Part shown: positions 6,055-6,794 of the stretch, piece after piece
Position numbering within the stretch: position 1 is the first letter of the stretch
Layout of the letters: every line of letters starts with the position of its first letter
Assembly: GCA_021784975.1 (NCBI GenBank)
Contig: JAJYGU010000245.1
Span: 21,612 to 28,405, forward strand
Length of the DNA stretch: 6,794 nucleotides
Source: Planctomycetota bacterium
GTDB lineage: Bacteria; Planctomycetota; Planctomycetia; Pirellulales; Thermoguttaceae
Reading direction: 5' to 3'
The notes under the pieces: generated by a model
What the model was told of the DNA's origin: nothing
Seen by the model: the letters and a program-made list of their open reading frames with translations, nothing else
Database searches by the model: none
Translations under genes and position numbers: made by a program

Positions 6055-6537
6055 ATGGATATGAGCGGCAAGTTTGTCAGGCTTGATATCAAAGATCGCG
6101 CTTCTCTCATGGAGGCGTGCGAGTTGCTTCACGATGCGCGATGCTGCCTTTCAACTGTCGAATTCGATCGGAATGTCGGCTCTTGGAAAGCCTCTTTTGA
6201 TCGCGAGTTCCTCGAGGATCCTGATCTCATAGAATCGCAGCCAAGGCTTCTCATCTTCGCCAAGCGGACCTATCCCTTCGTTTCATCCGAATTCGTGCTC
6301 AAAGGTCTCGCATCCTATGACCTTGCCGACAATGCCGATATTGGCACGTACACTTTCAACGTCTGTCGGATTATCGGGAGCTCTTACGAGTTCTGGTTCA
6401 ACGAAGGCATGAAAATGATACTCAGATTCAAAGACAAACCGCGGGGGGAACTGCGCGATCTGAAAGTACTACCGACAAAGGGGTCCTGTTACGTGTTCAG
6501 AAATCCTTTCACAAGTCTTTTTACGGTGCGTTCGTGA
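6055..6537 (+). CDS. Unrecognised 160-residue cytoplasmic protein
   Basis: The start is ATG at 6055, two bases after the UROD-family stop; a second in-frame ATG at 6061 is equally possible. The frame is open much further upstream (to 5338), but that part is a shadow of the UROD-family gene. The product has no signal peptide or membrane helix. It begins with FVRLDIKDRASLMEACELL, followed by a stretch rich in beta-type residues and aromatics: DARCCLSTVEFD (28-39), PRLLIFAKR (63-71), GTYTFNVCRI (97-106), YEFWFNEGMKMILRFKDKP (111-129). This suggests a small alpha/beta or mostly beta fold. The codons are less GC-biased than in the two upstream genes, though the 2-base gap implies the same operon. 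I do not recognise the family. The gene ends at a TGA (6535-6537), followed by hairpins. Confidence 0.8.
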   Translation: MDMSGKFVRLDIKDRASLMEACELLHDARCCLSTVEFDRNVGSWKASFDREFLEDPDLIESQPRLLIFAKRTYPFVSSEFVLKGLASYDLADNADIGTYTFNVCRIIGSSYEFWFNEGMKMILRFKDKPRGELRDLKVLPTKGSCYVFRNPFTSLFTVRS

Positions 6538-6559
6538 CACACCGCGATTGGCGAGAAGA

Positions 6560-6578
6560 GGTGCGTCGGGGACGCACC
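6560..6578. repeat. Hairpin repeat downstream of the plus-strand operon
   Basis: GGTGCGTC (6560-6567) pairs perfectly with GACGCACC (6571-6578) around a GGG loop, an 8-base GC-rich stem 22 bases after the stop at 6537. The GGTGCGTC/GACGCACC arms are of a type seen repeatedly in planctomycete intergenic DNA (recollection). No T-run follows, so a terminator role is possible but not shown. Confidence 0.6.
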
Positions 6579-6591
6579 GTGCTGGCTCATT

Positions 6592-6630
6592 CCGCCCTCA
6601 CCCCTGGCCCCTCTCCCAGAGGGAGAGAGG
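6592..6630. repeat. Common CCTCTCCC/GGGAGAG intergenic hairpin repeat
   Basis: CTCTCCC (6611-6617) pairs with GGGAGAG (6621-6627) around AGA, with CC/GG continuing after a bulge, preceded by CCGCCCTCACCCCTGGCC. On the minus strand it translates as LSPSGRGARGEGG, a peptide often mis-called as protein because this repeat is widespread in bacterial genomes. It lies in the 109-base gap between convergent genes (stops at 6537 and 6647) and may serve both as a transcript end. Confidence 0.7.
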
Positions 6631-6646
6631 AAACGCCACTGGGCTC

Positions 6647-6794
6647 CTAGCGGTTGTCTTCCGTCTTCCGCGTGAGGCGGACGACTTGGGCGCGGACACC
6701 TTCCAGGCCGGGGTTGAGCCGCAATGCCCGGCGGAAACATTCCAGGGCCGAGACCGGATTGCTCAGTTCCAGGTAGGCATGGCCCATGCTGGTG
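6647..6794 (-). CDS. C-terminal part of a TPR-repeat protein, truncated at right edge
   Basis: The last 48 codons of a minus-strand gene, ending in TAG at 6647-6649. The visible residues contain a canonical tetratricopeptide repeat: GHAYLELSNPVSALECFRRA then LRLNP, with the expected small and aromatic positions and the closing Pro. A short charged tail follows (EGVRAQVVRLTRKTEDNR). TPR proteins mediate protein-protein contacts; nothing here shows any catalytic domain, and the N-terminal part lies outside the window. The frame is GC-rich with strong third-position bias, like the central genes. The gene is convergent with the operon ending at 6537. Confidence 0.85.
   Translation of the reverse strand, partial: TSMGHAYLELSNPVSALECFRRALRLNPGLEGVRAQVVRLTRKTEDNR

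Noticed and set aside
6489..6740. An 83-residue minus-strand frame covering the right-hand intergenic region.
   Set aside because: It is a translation of the CCTCTCCC/GGGAGAG repeat (LSPSGRGARGEGG) plus shadow frames of both neighbouring genes.

Overview
The window looks like chromosomal DNA from a planctomycete, probably of the Pirellulales type. Three things suggest this. First, it carries short palindromic repeats whose translations (GTVPF, NPKRKRG and TRSVSEG peptides) are familiar from planctomycete genomes. Second, it encodes a large exported protein combining PA14-like, PKD and TPR regions. Third, it encodes a non-HemE uroporphyrinogen-decarboxylase-family protein of a kind expanded in that phylum. 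The assignment is by recognition of sequence style; no search was possible.

Layout. The left edge (1-86, minus) may hold the start of an unrecognised gene that runs out of the window. Two small plus-strand genes follow as a likely operon: a 109-residue cytoplasmic protein (147-476) and a 231-residue exported protein of unknown function (498-1193). They end against a convergent minus-strand gene for a MoxR-type AAA+ ATPase (1243-2394), with a short hairpin in the 49-base gap. The moxR gene is divergent from a three-gene plus-strand cluster: the PA14/PKD/TPR protein (2730-4997), the UROD-family protein (4994-6052, joined by an ATGA overlap), and an unrecognised 160-residue protein (6055-6537). 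The right edge holds the C-terminus of a convergent TPR protein (6647-6794, minus), separated by a 109-base spacer with two hairpins.

The 335-base divergent intergenic region is the most structured non-coding stretch. It contains two long imperfect palindromes of different sequence families, one of them about 30 bases upstream of the moxR start codon and overlapping any longer reading of that gene. The MoxR ATPase stands alone, without the DUF58 and von Willebrand factor A genes that usually accompany this family, at least on the downstream side.

The cluster from 2730 to 6537 is tightly packed (a 4-base overlap, then a 2-base gap), so its three products are probably made together. Their functional link is not evident: one is exported, one is a predicted cytoplasmic methyl-transfer or decarboxylase-type enzyme, and one is unknown. 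I see no CRISPR array, tRNA, rRNA, transposase or complete mobile element. I also see no clear example of a wholly new system. The best candidates for a second look are the palindromic regulatory region, the unusual gene coupling, and the small unknown genes at the left.
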